Positions 1-6,447 of a stretch of DNA of 10,284 nt are shown in pieces. This stretch comes from CAZVJA01 sp964626885. GTDB lineage: Bacteria > Planctomycetota > Planctomycetia > Planctomycetales > Planctomycetaceae. How positions within the stretch are numbered: the first letter of the stretch is position 1; each line of letters begins with the position of its first letter. Both the position numbers and the translations under genes were made by a program. The notes under the pieces were generated by a model. The model was not told where the DNA came from. It ran no database searches and saw only the letters and a program-made list of their open reading frames with translations. The stretch lies in NCBI GenBank assembly GCA_964626885.1, contig CAZVJA010000197.1:1-10284 (forward strand), in the 5' to 3' direction.

Positions 1-34
1 TCAGGAAAGGCAAGGGGGAAGAATCAGGTGATAC

Positions 35-76
35 GGTTTTAGGTTGCGAGGGTTCTAGGCCTAAAACCCTAAAACC
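35..76. repeat. Cluster of inverted and direct CCTAAAACC 9-mers
   Basis: GGTTTTAGG at 35-43 is the exact reverse complement of CCTAAAACC at 60-68 and again at 68-76; the two right-hand copies overlap by one base, giving an 8-base period. GGTTCTAGG at 51-59 is a one-mismatch inverted copy that abuts 60-68. The block can fold as an outer 9-bp stem (35-43 with 68-76) or as an inner hairpin (51-59 with 60-68). It lies downstream of the molybdoenzyme gene on the minus strand. No T-run follows the stem in that direction, so a standard intrinsic terminator is not supported. It may be a dispersed intergenic repeat or an mRNA 3' structure. Confidence 0.6.
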
Positions 77-91
77 TTGAGAACCGTCCAG

Positions 92-177
92 CTTCTATCT
101 TCCATCGTCCTCCTTCTTCCGACGCGGGACTTTGGACCTCTTCTCCATCCTCCCCCCTCCGTCTTCCTCCTCCGTCC
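92..177. repeat. Pyrimidine-rich intergenic tract
   Basis: Nearly all bases of 92-120 and 137-177 on the plus strand are C or T. Only three purines occur in each block (97, 104, 107 and 147, 161, 174), and there is a run of six C at 152-157. On the minus strand this is a GGA/GAGG-rich purine tract starting immediately after the stop codon of the molybdoenzyme gene, so it would form the start of that transcript's 3' untranslated region. I see no coding sense in it. Triplex or two-tier G-quadruplex formation is possible from composition but is only inference. Confidence 0.5.
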
Positions 178-179
178 GT

Positions 180-1367
180 TCATCCCGCAGCCACTTCGAT
201 CTCGCGGGGCCATTGCTGGTACGCTTCCCAATAGGTCTTCTTCAACGCGATTTCATCATCCTCTGCGGCGGGCTGCACGCGGCCGTTGCTGTCGATGCCG
301 CGCGACACAATGGTATGTTTCCCCGCCGGTACGGTACCGAGGTCGAGCGAAAAGAACGTCCAGCAATATTTCGAGCGGGGCTCTTTGTCGAGCTTTGCTT
401 CGCGCCACGGACCGTCGTCGACTTTGATTTCCACCTTCGCGATATCGGTCCCGTCTCCCCAGACGGCGCCATAGGCTTTCAGCGGAACTTGCCCATTGAC
501 GGCGGCCCGACGCGTCACGCGGGCAACGATGGACTTCAAATTCATCCGCGCGACGGAGCTCTCGACATAGACAACCTCGTCTCCCTGCCGTTCGCCGCGC
601 ACGGTCACATAATCGCGTCCCATGAACCGCCCCATGTAACGGCGCTCACGGACTTCAATCCGCCGCAGCCATTTGACGTTCGCGATGCCGTAATAGCCGG
701 GAATGATCAGCCGCACCGGCGCGCCATTGCGCTTTTCCAGCGGCTCGCCGTTGCGGGCGTAGGCGAGCAGAATATTCGGATTCGCGGCATCCTCGACAGA
801 CAAGCTCCGTCCGAAGGGAACTTCGACGCTCAACTCGCGGGGCGTCCCTTTGCGGAGCGTTTCGGTCTGTTTGTCGCCTCCGAAGAAGACGATCTCCTTC
901 GCGTTGGGCTTGATGCCGCACTCTTTCAGTAATGTCGCCAGCGGCGTGCCGGTCCATTTGCTGTTGTACACCGCGCCCATGAAGCCTTTCCCGACACCGT
1001 TGCCGGAGCACTCGAGCGTCATCAGCTGATCCTGGCTTGGCCGCGCCTTGAGTTCTTCGAGCGTGAAAGTTCTAGGTTTCTCGACGAGCCCGGCAATTTC
1101 CAGCCGATAGTCCTCCGGCTTGATTTCCGGCTCGTTGTAGTGCGCGACGCTGAAGACCTGATCCTGCGGCGTGATCCAACTGTCGAGCGTTTCCCAGTCG
1201 AGCATCTTCGGCTTGGCGGGGGGCATATTGAGGAACGGCACGAGTTCCTCACCCTGCTCTTCGCCAGGGAAGACAAACCCGGGGCGCGACATTTGCGCGA
1301 ATAGAGCCGTCATGGCGGCCGCGGAAATCTTGAGCGCTTCTCGACGCGAAAGATCAGTGATGGACAT
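180..1367 (-). CDS. Tat-exported molybdopterin oxidoreductase, sulfite oxidase family
   Basis: This 395-residue protein is a molybdenum-cofactor enzyme of the sulfite oxidase fold, predicted to act in the periplasm. The N-terminus has a twin-arginine motif (SRREALK, residues 7-13) before a short Ala-rich stretch. The molybdopterin domain spans about 60-245 and includes LECSGNG at 118-124, where Cys120 is the expected Mo ligand, and the NGAPVRLIIPG / VKWLRRIEV segment at 214-239. A Mo-co dimerisation (Ig-like) domain covers about 270-392. The usual sulfite-binding arginines appear replaced: FSVAHYN at 72-78 puts Ala75 where true sulfite oxidases have FFVRNH, and Val125 occupies the position of the Arg after CxGN. 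The gene lies 67 nt downstream of the cupredoxin gene on the same strand, which suggests a partner electron acceptor. GAGG about ten bases upstream supports the ATG at 1367. The family is secure; the substrate is not known and sulfite is doubtful. Confidence 0.9.
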   Translation of the reverse strand: MSITDLSRREALKISAAAMTALFAQMSRPGFVFPGEEQGEELVPFLNMPPAKPKMLDWETLDSWITPQDQVFSVAHYNEPEIKPEDYRLEIAGLVEKPRTFTLEELKARPSQDQLMTLECSGNGVGKGFMGAVYNSKWTGTPLATLLKECGIKPNAKEIVFFGGDKQTETLRKGTPRELSVEVPFGRSLSVEDAANPNILLAYARNGEPLEKRNGAPVRLIIPGYYGIANVKWLRRIEVRERRYMGRFMGRDYVTVRGERQGDEVVYVESSVARMNLKSIVARVTRRAAVNGQVPLKAYGAVWGDGTDIAKVEIKVDDGPWREAKLDKEPRSKYCWTFFSLDLGTVPAGKHTIVSRGIDSNGRVQPAAEDDEIALKKTYWEAYQQWPREIEVAAG

Positions 1368-1376
1368 TGTCGGCGT

Positions 1377-1380
1377 CCTC
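1377..1380 (-). promoter_or_regulatory. Ribosome binding site of the molybdoenzyme gene
   Basis: On the minus strand, GAGG is followed by nine bases and then the ATG at 1365-1367. It lies in the 67-nt spacer after the cupredoxin gene, in which I see no promoter, so the two genes are probably read from one transcript. Confidence 0.5.
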
Positions 1381-1434
1381 GGGGTCGATGTTTAAGAATG
1401 GGACAACTTCAAGCACTCACTCACCATAAAAGAA

Positions 1435-2223
1435 TCAAGGCTTCGTGGCGAGATCGTCCGGCGAGAGTGCGATATCGACACGCAATGTCTCGCCGGGTTT
1501 GATGTCAACGCGCCGCGTGCCGCGCAGATCACCCGGCGGATGAATCAACTCCAGACGGTATTCGCCGGGCGGTACGTTTTCCAGTCGAAATTTGCCGTCG
1601 TTCCCGGTGATTTGAAAATGCGGGTGGTCAAATACAAAAATCCAGGCCCGCATCTGGCTGTGAAAAATGCAGCCGAGAATAATCGGCCGCCGCGATCCTC
1701 CCGCCTTCGTAAATGTTTCGACCGTCTCTTCGCTGTTCGCGATCGTGACGTTGAACGGGTGGAGATCGCTCGATGTCGACACGTTGTGCGTGCCGGCGTC
1801 GCTGTTGGTGAAGCGGATGCTGTCGCCGGCGCGGATGGCGACGGTTTCGGGACTGAACTGCAAATCATGCTGATCGACCACGACGGTCGCCGGTGCTTTC
1901 GACGGAGCGGTTTTCCGCAGCTTCGGGCTTTCGAGATTCACCAGCGTACCGGCGAGTTCCGCGGTCTTCGCTCGAACGTAATAGCGGCCGTAGCGCCAGG
2001 GGCGTTTCGCATCGACTTTGTAGCTGATCGTTCCTTCGATCGTGCCGTTGGCAACCCCGGCTGGTTTGCTCGTCTCGTCCCCGTTCGCCCAGCGCGGCGT
2101 CCCCGTCAACATCACCAGGCATCCGAGCATCGTCAAGAATAGAATCCGCCGCGGCGCAGCGCAACCGCACGGTCGCATTCGACCGCTGACATCAGAGGGT
2201 TTCGCCGTCTGTTCCGAATTCAT
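1435..2223 (-). CDS. Exported blue-copper (cupredoxin) protein with carboxypeptidase-regulatory-like domain
   Basis: This 262-residue protein has a basic N-terminus followed by a hydrophobic stretch (about 27-42) that reads as a signal peptide. A Cys at 35 is not in a good lipobox. The cupredoxin domain covers about 60-200. Type 1 copper ligands are visible as His146 (in THNVS), Cys185, His188 and Met191, spaced Cys-X2-His-X2-Met, with DHPHF at 199-203 closing the domain. Residues about 204-255 (GKFRLENVPPGEYRLEL and the following strands) match a carboxypeptidase-regulatory-like / SpaA-type beta-sandwich. The likely role is electron transfer or copper binding in the periplasm. It is the first gene of the minus-strand pair and may pass electrons from the downstream molybdoenzyme. 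ATG at 2223 has no clear Shine-Dalgarno sequence; Met16 is a possible alternative start. The family is well supported; the electron partner is inferred. Confidence 0.85.
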   Translation of the reverse strand: MNSEQTAKPSDVSGRMRPCGCAAPRRILFLTMLGCLVMLTGTPRWANGDETSKPAGVANGTIEGTISYKVDAKRPWRYGRYYVRAKTAELAGTLVNLESPKLRKTAPSKAPATVVVDQHDLQFSPETVAIRAGDSIRFTNSDAGTHNVSTSSDLHPFNVTIANSEETVETFTKAGGSRRPIILGCIFHSQMRAWIFVFDHPHFQITGNDGKFRLENVPPGEYRLELIHPPGDLRGTRRVDIKPGETLRVDIALSPDDLATKP

Positions 2224-2311
2224 GGGACTTTGTCCATACTTTCCACGGTCGAATCAATTTGCAAGCCCAGGCTCACCGACCAAAGAATCTAGTGCCCCTA
2301 CCGAGGGACCA

Positions 2312-2320
2312 TGTTATAAT
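2312..2320 (+). promoter_or_regulatory. Extended -10 promoter element for the DUF1501 gene
   Basis: TGTTATAAT combines a consensus TATAAT (2315-2320) with the TGn extension. It stands 57 bases before the ATG of the DUF1501 gene inside the 154-bp divergent spacer. No good -35 hexamer is found 16-18 bases upstream, which is tolerable for extended -10 promoters. Transcription would start near 2327. Confidence 0.55.
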
Positions 2321-2377
2321 GGGTTTCCCTCCGGGAGACTCCCCACCAACTGAACCTTCCACGCCAGAGAATCCTGC

Positions 2378-3748
2378 ATGCTCAGCATCGGACAGATTCA
2401 ACCCAAAACCTGCGGCGGGATCTCGCGACGCGAGTTGCTGCGCGCCGGCGGATTGGGTGTGCTTGGCCTGTCGTTGGCGGATCTGTTGCGGTTTGAATCA
2501 CGCGGGGAAGCCGCGCAGCCGCGCGCGAAGAGCGTTATTGTCCTCTGGCTGTGGGGCGGCCCGAGCCACATCGACACCTTCGACCTCAAGCCGAATGCTC
2601 CGGTCGAATATCGCGGGCCGTACGCACCGATTGCAACGAGCGTTCCTGGAATCGACATCTGTGAATTGCTCCCCGAAACCGCTCGCCGGGCGCATCAATA
2701 CGCGATCATCCGGTCGATGGTTCATGAATCGAACGATCACGGAATCGCGGGAACGATCGGGCTGACGGGATCCATCGCCGGCGCGAAGAGCCTGAGCGGC
2801 CAGACGCTGCCCGGCCGGCTGTTGCCGGCGCACGGTGCCGTCGTCTCGCGCGTGCTTGGTTTTCGAGCCGAGACACCCCGATTCGTCACGCTCGGCGGGT
2901 TCCTCCACCAGGGGAAGCAGGCGATCACCGGTGAAGGAGGGGGTTCGCTCGGCACCGTGCACGATCCGTTCCGTCTCGATTACGATCCCGTGAAAGGGGT
3001 GCGCATTCCTCAACTGGAATTGAGCGAGGGGCTCACGCTCGACGGACTCCGCAATCGGCGGCAACTGCTCGATCAGATCGACCAGCTTGCCAGGCAGGTC
3101 GAGAATTCGCGCGCCTTCGAACAGTATGACGAATTCTACCGCCGGGCGTTCTCGCTCCTCACATCGCCACAATCGCGCGAGGTCTTCGACCTCGACAAAG
3201 AACCCGATGCGCTCCGCACGCGCTACGGCAAGTTCCGCTTCGGCCAAACTTGCCTCCTCGCGCGGCGACTCATCGAAGCCGGGTCGCGATTCGTGCAAGT
3301 CAACTGGAGCTCGCACGTCGAGCCGATCGAAGACACCGGCGACGGCGGGTGGGATATGCACGATCGCTATTTTCAGCAGTACCAGGACCGGCATTCGTGG
3401 ATGTTCGATCAGGCGTACTCGGCCTTACTCGACGATCTCGACCAGCGGGGAATGTTGTCGGAAACAATCGTTATCGCCGCCGGGGAATTCGGCCGAACTC
3501 CCAAAATCAACAACAAGGCGGGGCGCGATCACTGGAACAACTGCTACTCGGCGCTCGTGGCTGGGGGCGGATTCCGCGTCGGGCAGATTGTCGGATCGAG
3601 CGACAAACGGGCGGAACACCCCGCGAGCGCCCCCAGCACGCCGGCCGACCTCTTCACCACCGTGCTCGAACAGATCGGCATCGGGACCACTCAACTCACG
3701 GCGGTCAGCCTCACTCCGCAGGGACGCGCCATCGAGGATCTGCTGTGA
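2378..3748 (+). CDS. DUF1501 protein, Tat-exported
   Basis: This 456-residue protein belongs to the DUF1501 family, which is greatly expanded in planctomycetes and related to the alkaline phosphatase/sulfatase superfamily; its biochemical role is not established. It begins with a twin-arginine signal (ISRRELLRAGG, 15-25, then a hydrophobic run to about 37). Family landmarks are WGGPSHIDTFDLKP (59-72), GGWDMH (323-328), AAGEFGRTPKIN (367-378) and GRDHW (382-386). The length is normal for the family, so the gene looks intact. A weak AGAGA stands about eight bases before the ATG. In planctomycetes such genes often follow a DUF1549/DUF1553 cytochrome-type partner; here none is present, and the gene instead overlaps a beta-propeller gene downstream. 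It is probably translocated folded to the periplasm or cell surface. Confidence 0.93.
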   Translation: MLSIGQIQPKTCGGISRRELLRAGGLGVLGLSLADLLRFESRGEAAQPRAKSVIVLWLWGGPSHIDTFDLKPNAPVEYRGPYAPIATSVPGIDICELLPETARRAHQYAIIRSMVHESNDHGIAGTIGLTGSIAGAKSLSGQTLPGRLLPAHGAVVSRVLGFRAETPRFVTLGGFLHQGKQAITGEGGGSLGTVHDPFRLDYDPVKGVRIPQLELSEGLTLDGLRNRRQLLDQIDQLARQVENSRAFEQYDEFYRRAFSLLTSPQSREVFDLDKEPDALRTRYGKFRFGQTCLLARRLIEAGSRFVQVNWSSHVEPIEDTGDGGWDMHDRYFQQYQDRHSWMFDQAYSALLDDLDQRGMLSETIVIAAGEFGRTPKINNKAGRDHWNNCYSALVAGGGFRVGQIVGSSDKRAEHPASAPSTPADLFTTVLEQIGIGTTQLTAVSLTPQGRAIEDLL

Positions 3749-4698
3749 TGCGCGACCGACTTCCTGCAACGTCCGTCGGCCGTGCCGTGCTGTTTGTGTT
3801 GCTGTGCTTCGCGCCAAGAGCTTTGAAGGCCGAAGACCGCGCGCCCGCGACGGCCTCGCGCAACGAAGCCATTGTCCGACTCACTCATGACGGACTTTTC
3901 AAACAGCGCCCCGCCTGGTCGCCCGATGGAGAATGGCTCGCTTTTTCCCGTCATGAGGTGTCGGCCATCTTCATTTATCTGCGATCCGCCGACGGCCAGA
4001 CCGAACGCCGGCTCTCTGCGCGAACGCATCCGGAATATGACGCCGTCTGGTCTCCCGACGGAAAACGGCTGGCATTCTCCTTCGTCAGAACGTCCCCCAA
4101 TCAGGGAGACGTCGAGGTTTATCTCATCGGGGCTGACGGCAAGAACGAAACTCCCTTCGCGTTGACCGCCGGGAAGCTCTCGCATGAAGAGTCTCCCTGC
4201 TGGTCCCCCGATGGGAAGCAGATCGCCTTTTCTTCGACTCGCGACGGCAATCAGGAATTGTACATCGCCCCGGTCGACGGTCCCCTGCCGGTCGCGGAAC
4301 CACGACGACTGACCAACGATGCCGGCCTCGATGCTCATCCGGCTTGGTCCCCCGATGGAAAACAAATCGCCTTCGCCACCGATCGCTGGGGAGAAGTCGA
4401 GTTGGCCGTGGCGGATGTCGAGACCGGCAAAGTCACTCGCCTGACCCAGAGCCGCGGACTCGATGATTATCCCGCGTGGTCTCCCGACGGAAAATCGATC
4501 GCCTTCACCAGCAATCGGGACGGAAACTTCGAGATTTATCTCATCGAACGCGACGGCTCGTCACCGCGCAATCTCTCTCGGCATCGCGGCATCGACAATT
4601 TTCCCGCGTGGCACGGCGCGGGACGAATCACGTTCGTTTCCAACCGCGACGGCGGGTTTGATCTGTATGATCTGCCGACCGGCGCTGCCGCGAACTGA
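3748..4698 (+). CDS. Secreted TolB-like six-bladed beta-propeller protein (PD40 repeats)
   Basis: The ATG at 3748 shares its A with the TGA stop of the DUF1501 gene (TGATG), indicating translational coupling. The same frame stays open back to about 3250, but that upstream part lies inside the DUF1501 gene and has no domain sense. From 3748 the product is 316 residues with a clean signal peptide (hydrophobic 12-22, likely cleavage after ALKA at 28). Six WD40-like PD40 repeats follow, at about 56-67, 100-111, 151-162, 199-210, 243-254 and a degenerate one at 287-298. The first five carry the WSPDG core; the last reads AWHGAGRITF. Six blades match the TolB C-terminal propeller, but the TolB N-terminal domain is absent. 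It is probably an extracytoplasmic protein-binding scaffold, perhaps working with the DUF1501 product. It is not tolB itself: no tol/pal genes are nearby. Confidence 0.88.
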   Translation: MRDRLPATSVGRAVLFVLLCFAPRALKAEDRAPATASRNEAIVRLTHDGLFKQRPAWSPDGEWLAFSRHEVSAIFIYLRSADGQTERRLSARTHPEYDAVWSPDGKRLAFSFVRTSPNQGDVEVYLIGADGKNETPFALTAGKLSHEESPCWSPDGKQIAFSSTRDGNQELYIAPVDGPLPVAEPRRLTNDAGLDAHPAWSPDGKQIAFATDRWGEVELAVADVETGKVTRLTQSRGLDDYPAWSPDGKSIAFTSNRDGNFEIYLIERDGSSPRNLSRHRGIDNFPAWHGAGRITFVSNRDGGFDLYDLPTGAAAN

Positions 4699-4779
4699 TT
4701 TTCTATACGGCTTTCTGTACGATGGTGATCGGTGAACTTCCTTCGCTCTCACGAGGGTGGGTCGATCGTACAACTCCCC

Positions 4780-4784
4780 AAGGA
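4780..4784 (+). promoter_or_regulatory. Ribosome binding site deciding the SDR start
   Basis: AAGGA stands nine bases before ATG 4794. The upstream in-frame ATG at 4722 lacks any such sequence and would add 24 residues with no counterpart in the SDR fold. Confidence 0.6.
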
Positions 4785-4793
4785 ACCAGCAGC

Positions 4794-5576
4794 ATGAGCA
4801 ACTCCTTCAAGAACACCCTGTTCGATCTTTCCGGAAAGGTCGCTCTCGTCACCGGCGGCAGCAAGGGGCTCGGCAAGGCGATGGCGCGCGGCTTCGCGGA
4901 GGCGGGGGCCGACATCGTCATCTCCAGCCGTCACGCGGACGAACTCAAGTCCGCGCTTGAAGAGATCCGCAAGGGGACCGAAGTCCGAGGCGCGTATTTC
5001 GTGGCCGACATGACCGACCGGGCCGAAGTCGACAAACTCGCCGAGAAGGCCCTCAAGGAAATGGGGCGAGTCGATATTGTCGTCAACAACGCCGGTTCGA
5101 ACGTGCCCGAAAACATCGACCAGGTCACCGATGTGAACTGGGACCGCATTCTGGAGTTGAACCTCTCATCGTGCATGGCGCTCACCCGCGCGCTCGTGCC
5201 GCAGATGAAAGAGCGCAAATGGGGACGGGTGATCCACATCTCGTCGATCATGGGGCTGGCGTCGAAAACCGGCCGCAATGCATATTCCGCGACGAAATCG
5301 GCGCTCATCGGCTTGGCCCGCGCCAGTGCGCTCGAGTTGGGACCGTACAACATCACGGTGAACTGCCTCGCTCCGGGACCGTTCTTGACAGATCTTCCCG
5401 GAAGCATACTTTCGGCGGAAGAGAAAGGGTGGTTCGCGAAGCGAACCGCCGTCGGTCGCTGGGGAGATCCGCGCGAACTCGCCGGCCCGGCGCTGTTGCT
5501 GGCCAGTGAAGCCGGCAGTTACATCACCGGCCAGACGATCGTCGTCGACGGCGGGACGTTGTGCATGACGTTTTGA
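4794..5576 (+). CDS. Short-chain dehydrogenase/reductase (classical SDR)
   Basis: From ATG 4794 the product is 260 residues, a typical length for classical SDR oxidoreductases, which are NAD(P)-dependent and cytoplasmic. Visible motifs are the cofactor-binding TGGSKGLG (20-27), NNAG (98-101), Asn123 in LNLS, Ser151 in HISSIMG, and the catalytic YSATK (Tyr164, Lys168). PGPFLTD (194-200) follows the active site and VDGG (251-254) ends the fold. Arg46 after the second strand (ISSR) together with Lys24 suggests NADP(H) preference; this is inference. The sequence resembles gluconate 5-dehydrogenase and 3-oxoacyl-ACP reductase-like members, but the substrate cannot be read from sequence. It lies 95 nt after the propeller gene and 66 nt before an MBL-fold gene, so the latter pair may be one operon. 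The fold and catalytic tetrad are intact. Confidence 0.93.
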   Translation: MSNSFKNTLFDLSGKVALVTGGSKGLGKAMARGFAEAGADIVISSRHADELKSALEEIRKGTEVRGAYFVADMTDRAEVDKLAEKALKEMGRVDIVVNNAGSNVPENIDQVTDVNWDRILELNLSSCMALTRALVPQMKERKWGRVIHISSIMGLASKTGRNAYSATKSALIGLARASALELGPYNITVNCLAPGPFLTDLPGSILSAEEKGWFAKRTAVGRWGDPRELAGPALLLASEAGSYITGQTIVVDGGTLCMTF

Positions 5577-5630
5577 CGATCACTGCATCGGTCACACGGA
5601 AACGCCTAACGGATTTCAAGCTCCCAGTTC

Positions 5631-5636
5631 AGGAGG
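5631..5636 (+). promoter_or_regulatory. Consensus Shine-Dalgarno for a TTG start
   Basis: AGGAGG lies six bases before TTG 5643. There is no in-frame ATG between the upstream in-frame stop (TAA 5607-5609) and the TTG, so this site fixes the start of the MBL-fold gene. Confidence 0.75.
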
Positions 5637-5642
5637 AGATCA

Positions 5643-6395
5643 TTGCTCACCAACCCGCATACCGGAACCCGCATCGACGAGGTCGCGGCGGGCATCTATC
5701 GCATCAACACTCCGCTGCGGACCGATGCCATCCCTGGCGGGTTCAACCTCAGCCAATACCTCATCGTCGATGATGAGCCGATGATCTTCCACACCGGCTG
5801 GCGGCGCTGGTTCCCGTTTGTGTCGGAGGCGGTGTCGAAGGTCATCCCGCTGGAGAGCATCCGTCACATCGGCTACTCACATTTTGAAGGGGACGAGTCC
5901 GGCGCGATGAACGAGTTTCTGGCAGTGGCTCCGCGGGCGGTTCCGTTCGCCAGCCATGTCGGCGTGATGACCTCACTCAACGATCATGCCGACCGGCCGG
6001 CGAAAGGGCTGGCAGACGGCGAGGAATTCTCCACCGGGAAAAAGACCTGGGTCTGGATCGACACGCCGCACGTGCCGCACGGCTGGGACTGCGGGGTATT
6101 GTTCGACAAATCGACCGGCACGCTGATGTGCGGCGATCTATTCACGCAGCCGGGCGCGGAAACGCCTCCCGTGACCGAATCGGAAATTCTGACCGCCAGC
6201 GAAGCGATGCGCAAGCCGATGGAGTATTACGCTCACTCCACGAAGACCGCCGCGACATTGGAACGTCTGGCGAAGCTCAACCCCAAAACGCTCGCCTGCC
6301 AGCACGGCAGCGCGTATCGGGGAGACGGAGCAGCGTTGCTGCGTGAACTCGCGAAGATTCTCGAACGGGAAGAGCGGGCGCACATGGCGAAATGA
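5643..6395 (+). CDS. Flavodiiron-type metallo-beta-lactamase-fold protein (stand-alone ODP-like domain)
   Basis: This 250-residue cytoplasmic protein starts at TTG behind a perfect AGGAGG. It has the metallo-beta-lactamase fold with a ligand set like the diiron domain of flavodiiron proteins rather than HxHxDH hydrolases: His80-x-Glu82-x-Asp84 in SHFEGDESG, His143 or His146 in TPHVPHGW, Asp165 in CGDLF and His221 in QHGSAY. The residue after Asp84 is Glu85, where flavodiiron proteins have His. The flavodoxin domain that normally follows is absent; the protein ends soon after the fold. Family knowledge points to a dinuclear iron centre and possible oxygen or NO chemistry, but stand-alone members are poorly characterised and hydrolase activity is also possible. 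The gene is 66 nt downstream of the SDR gene, in the same orientation, and probably shares its transcript. Confidence 0.87.
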   Translation: MLTNPHTGTRIDEVAAGIYRINTPLRTDAIPGGFNLSQYLIVDDEPMIFHTGWRRWFPFVSEAVSKVIPLESIRHIGYSHFEGDESGAMNEFLAVAPRAVPFASHVGVMTSLNDHADRPAKGLADGEEFSTGKKTWVWIDTPHVPHGWDCGVLFDKSTGTLMCGDLFTQPGAETPPVTESEILTASEAMRKPMEYYAHSTKTAATLERLAKLNPKTLACQHGSAYRGDGAALLRELAKILEREERAHMAK

Positions 6396-6447
6396 GTGTC
6401 GTCCGGCGCAATTGGAATTGGAACCACGAGTCAAAAGCAATTGACAC

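Noticed and set aside
132..932. Open plus-strand frame of 266 codons opposite the molybdoenzyme gene
   Set aside because: It is antisense to a gene with clear family motifs, has no recognisable domain, and is explained by high GC leaving few stops.
2229..2264. Possible minus-strand promoter (TTGCAA or TTGATT with a TATGGA-like -10) for the cupredoxin gene
   Set aside because: Spacing is wrong (about 20 bases, or no -10 at 17) and the leader would be only about ten bases.
2498..3394. Open minus-strand frame of 298 codons opposite the DUF1501 gene
   Set aside because: The sense strand encodes all DUF1501 landmarks; the antisense product has no domain or ribosome site.
3691..4365. Open minus-strand frame of 224 codons opposite the propeller gene
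   Set aside because: Its apparent repeats are the antisense image of the WSPDG repeats.
3748..4698. Reading the propeller gene as tolB of the Tol-Pal system
   Set aside because: The TolB N-terminal domain is missing and no tolQ, tolR, tolA or pal gene is nearby; only the propeller is shared.
4722..4793. Upstream in-frame ATG of the SDR gene
   Set aside because: There is no Shine-Dalgarno, and the extra 24 residues are not part of the SDR fold. ATG 4794 has AAGGA at good spacing.
6441..6446. TTGACA just before the SUI1 ATG
   Set aside because: It ends one base before the start codon, so a promoter here would start transcription inside the gene.
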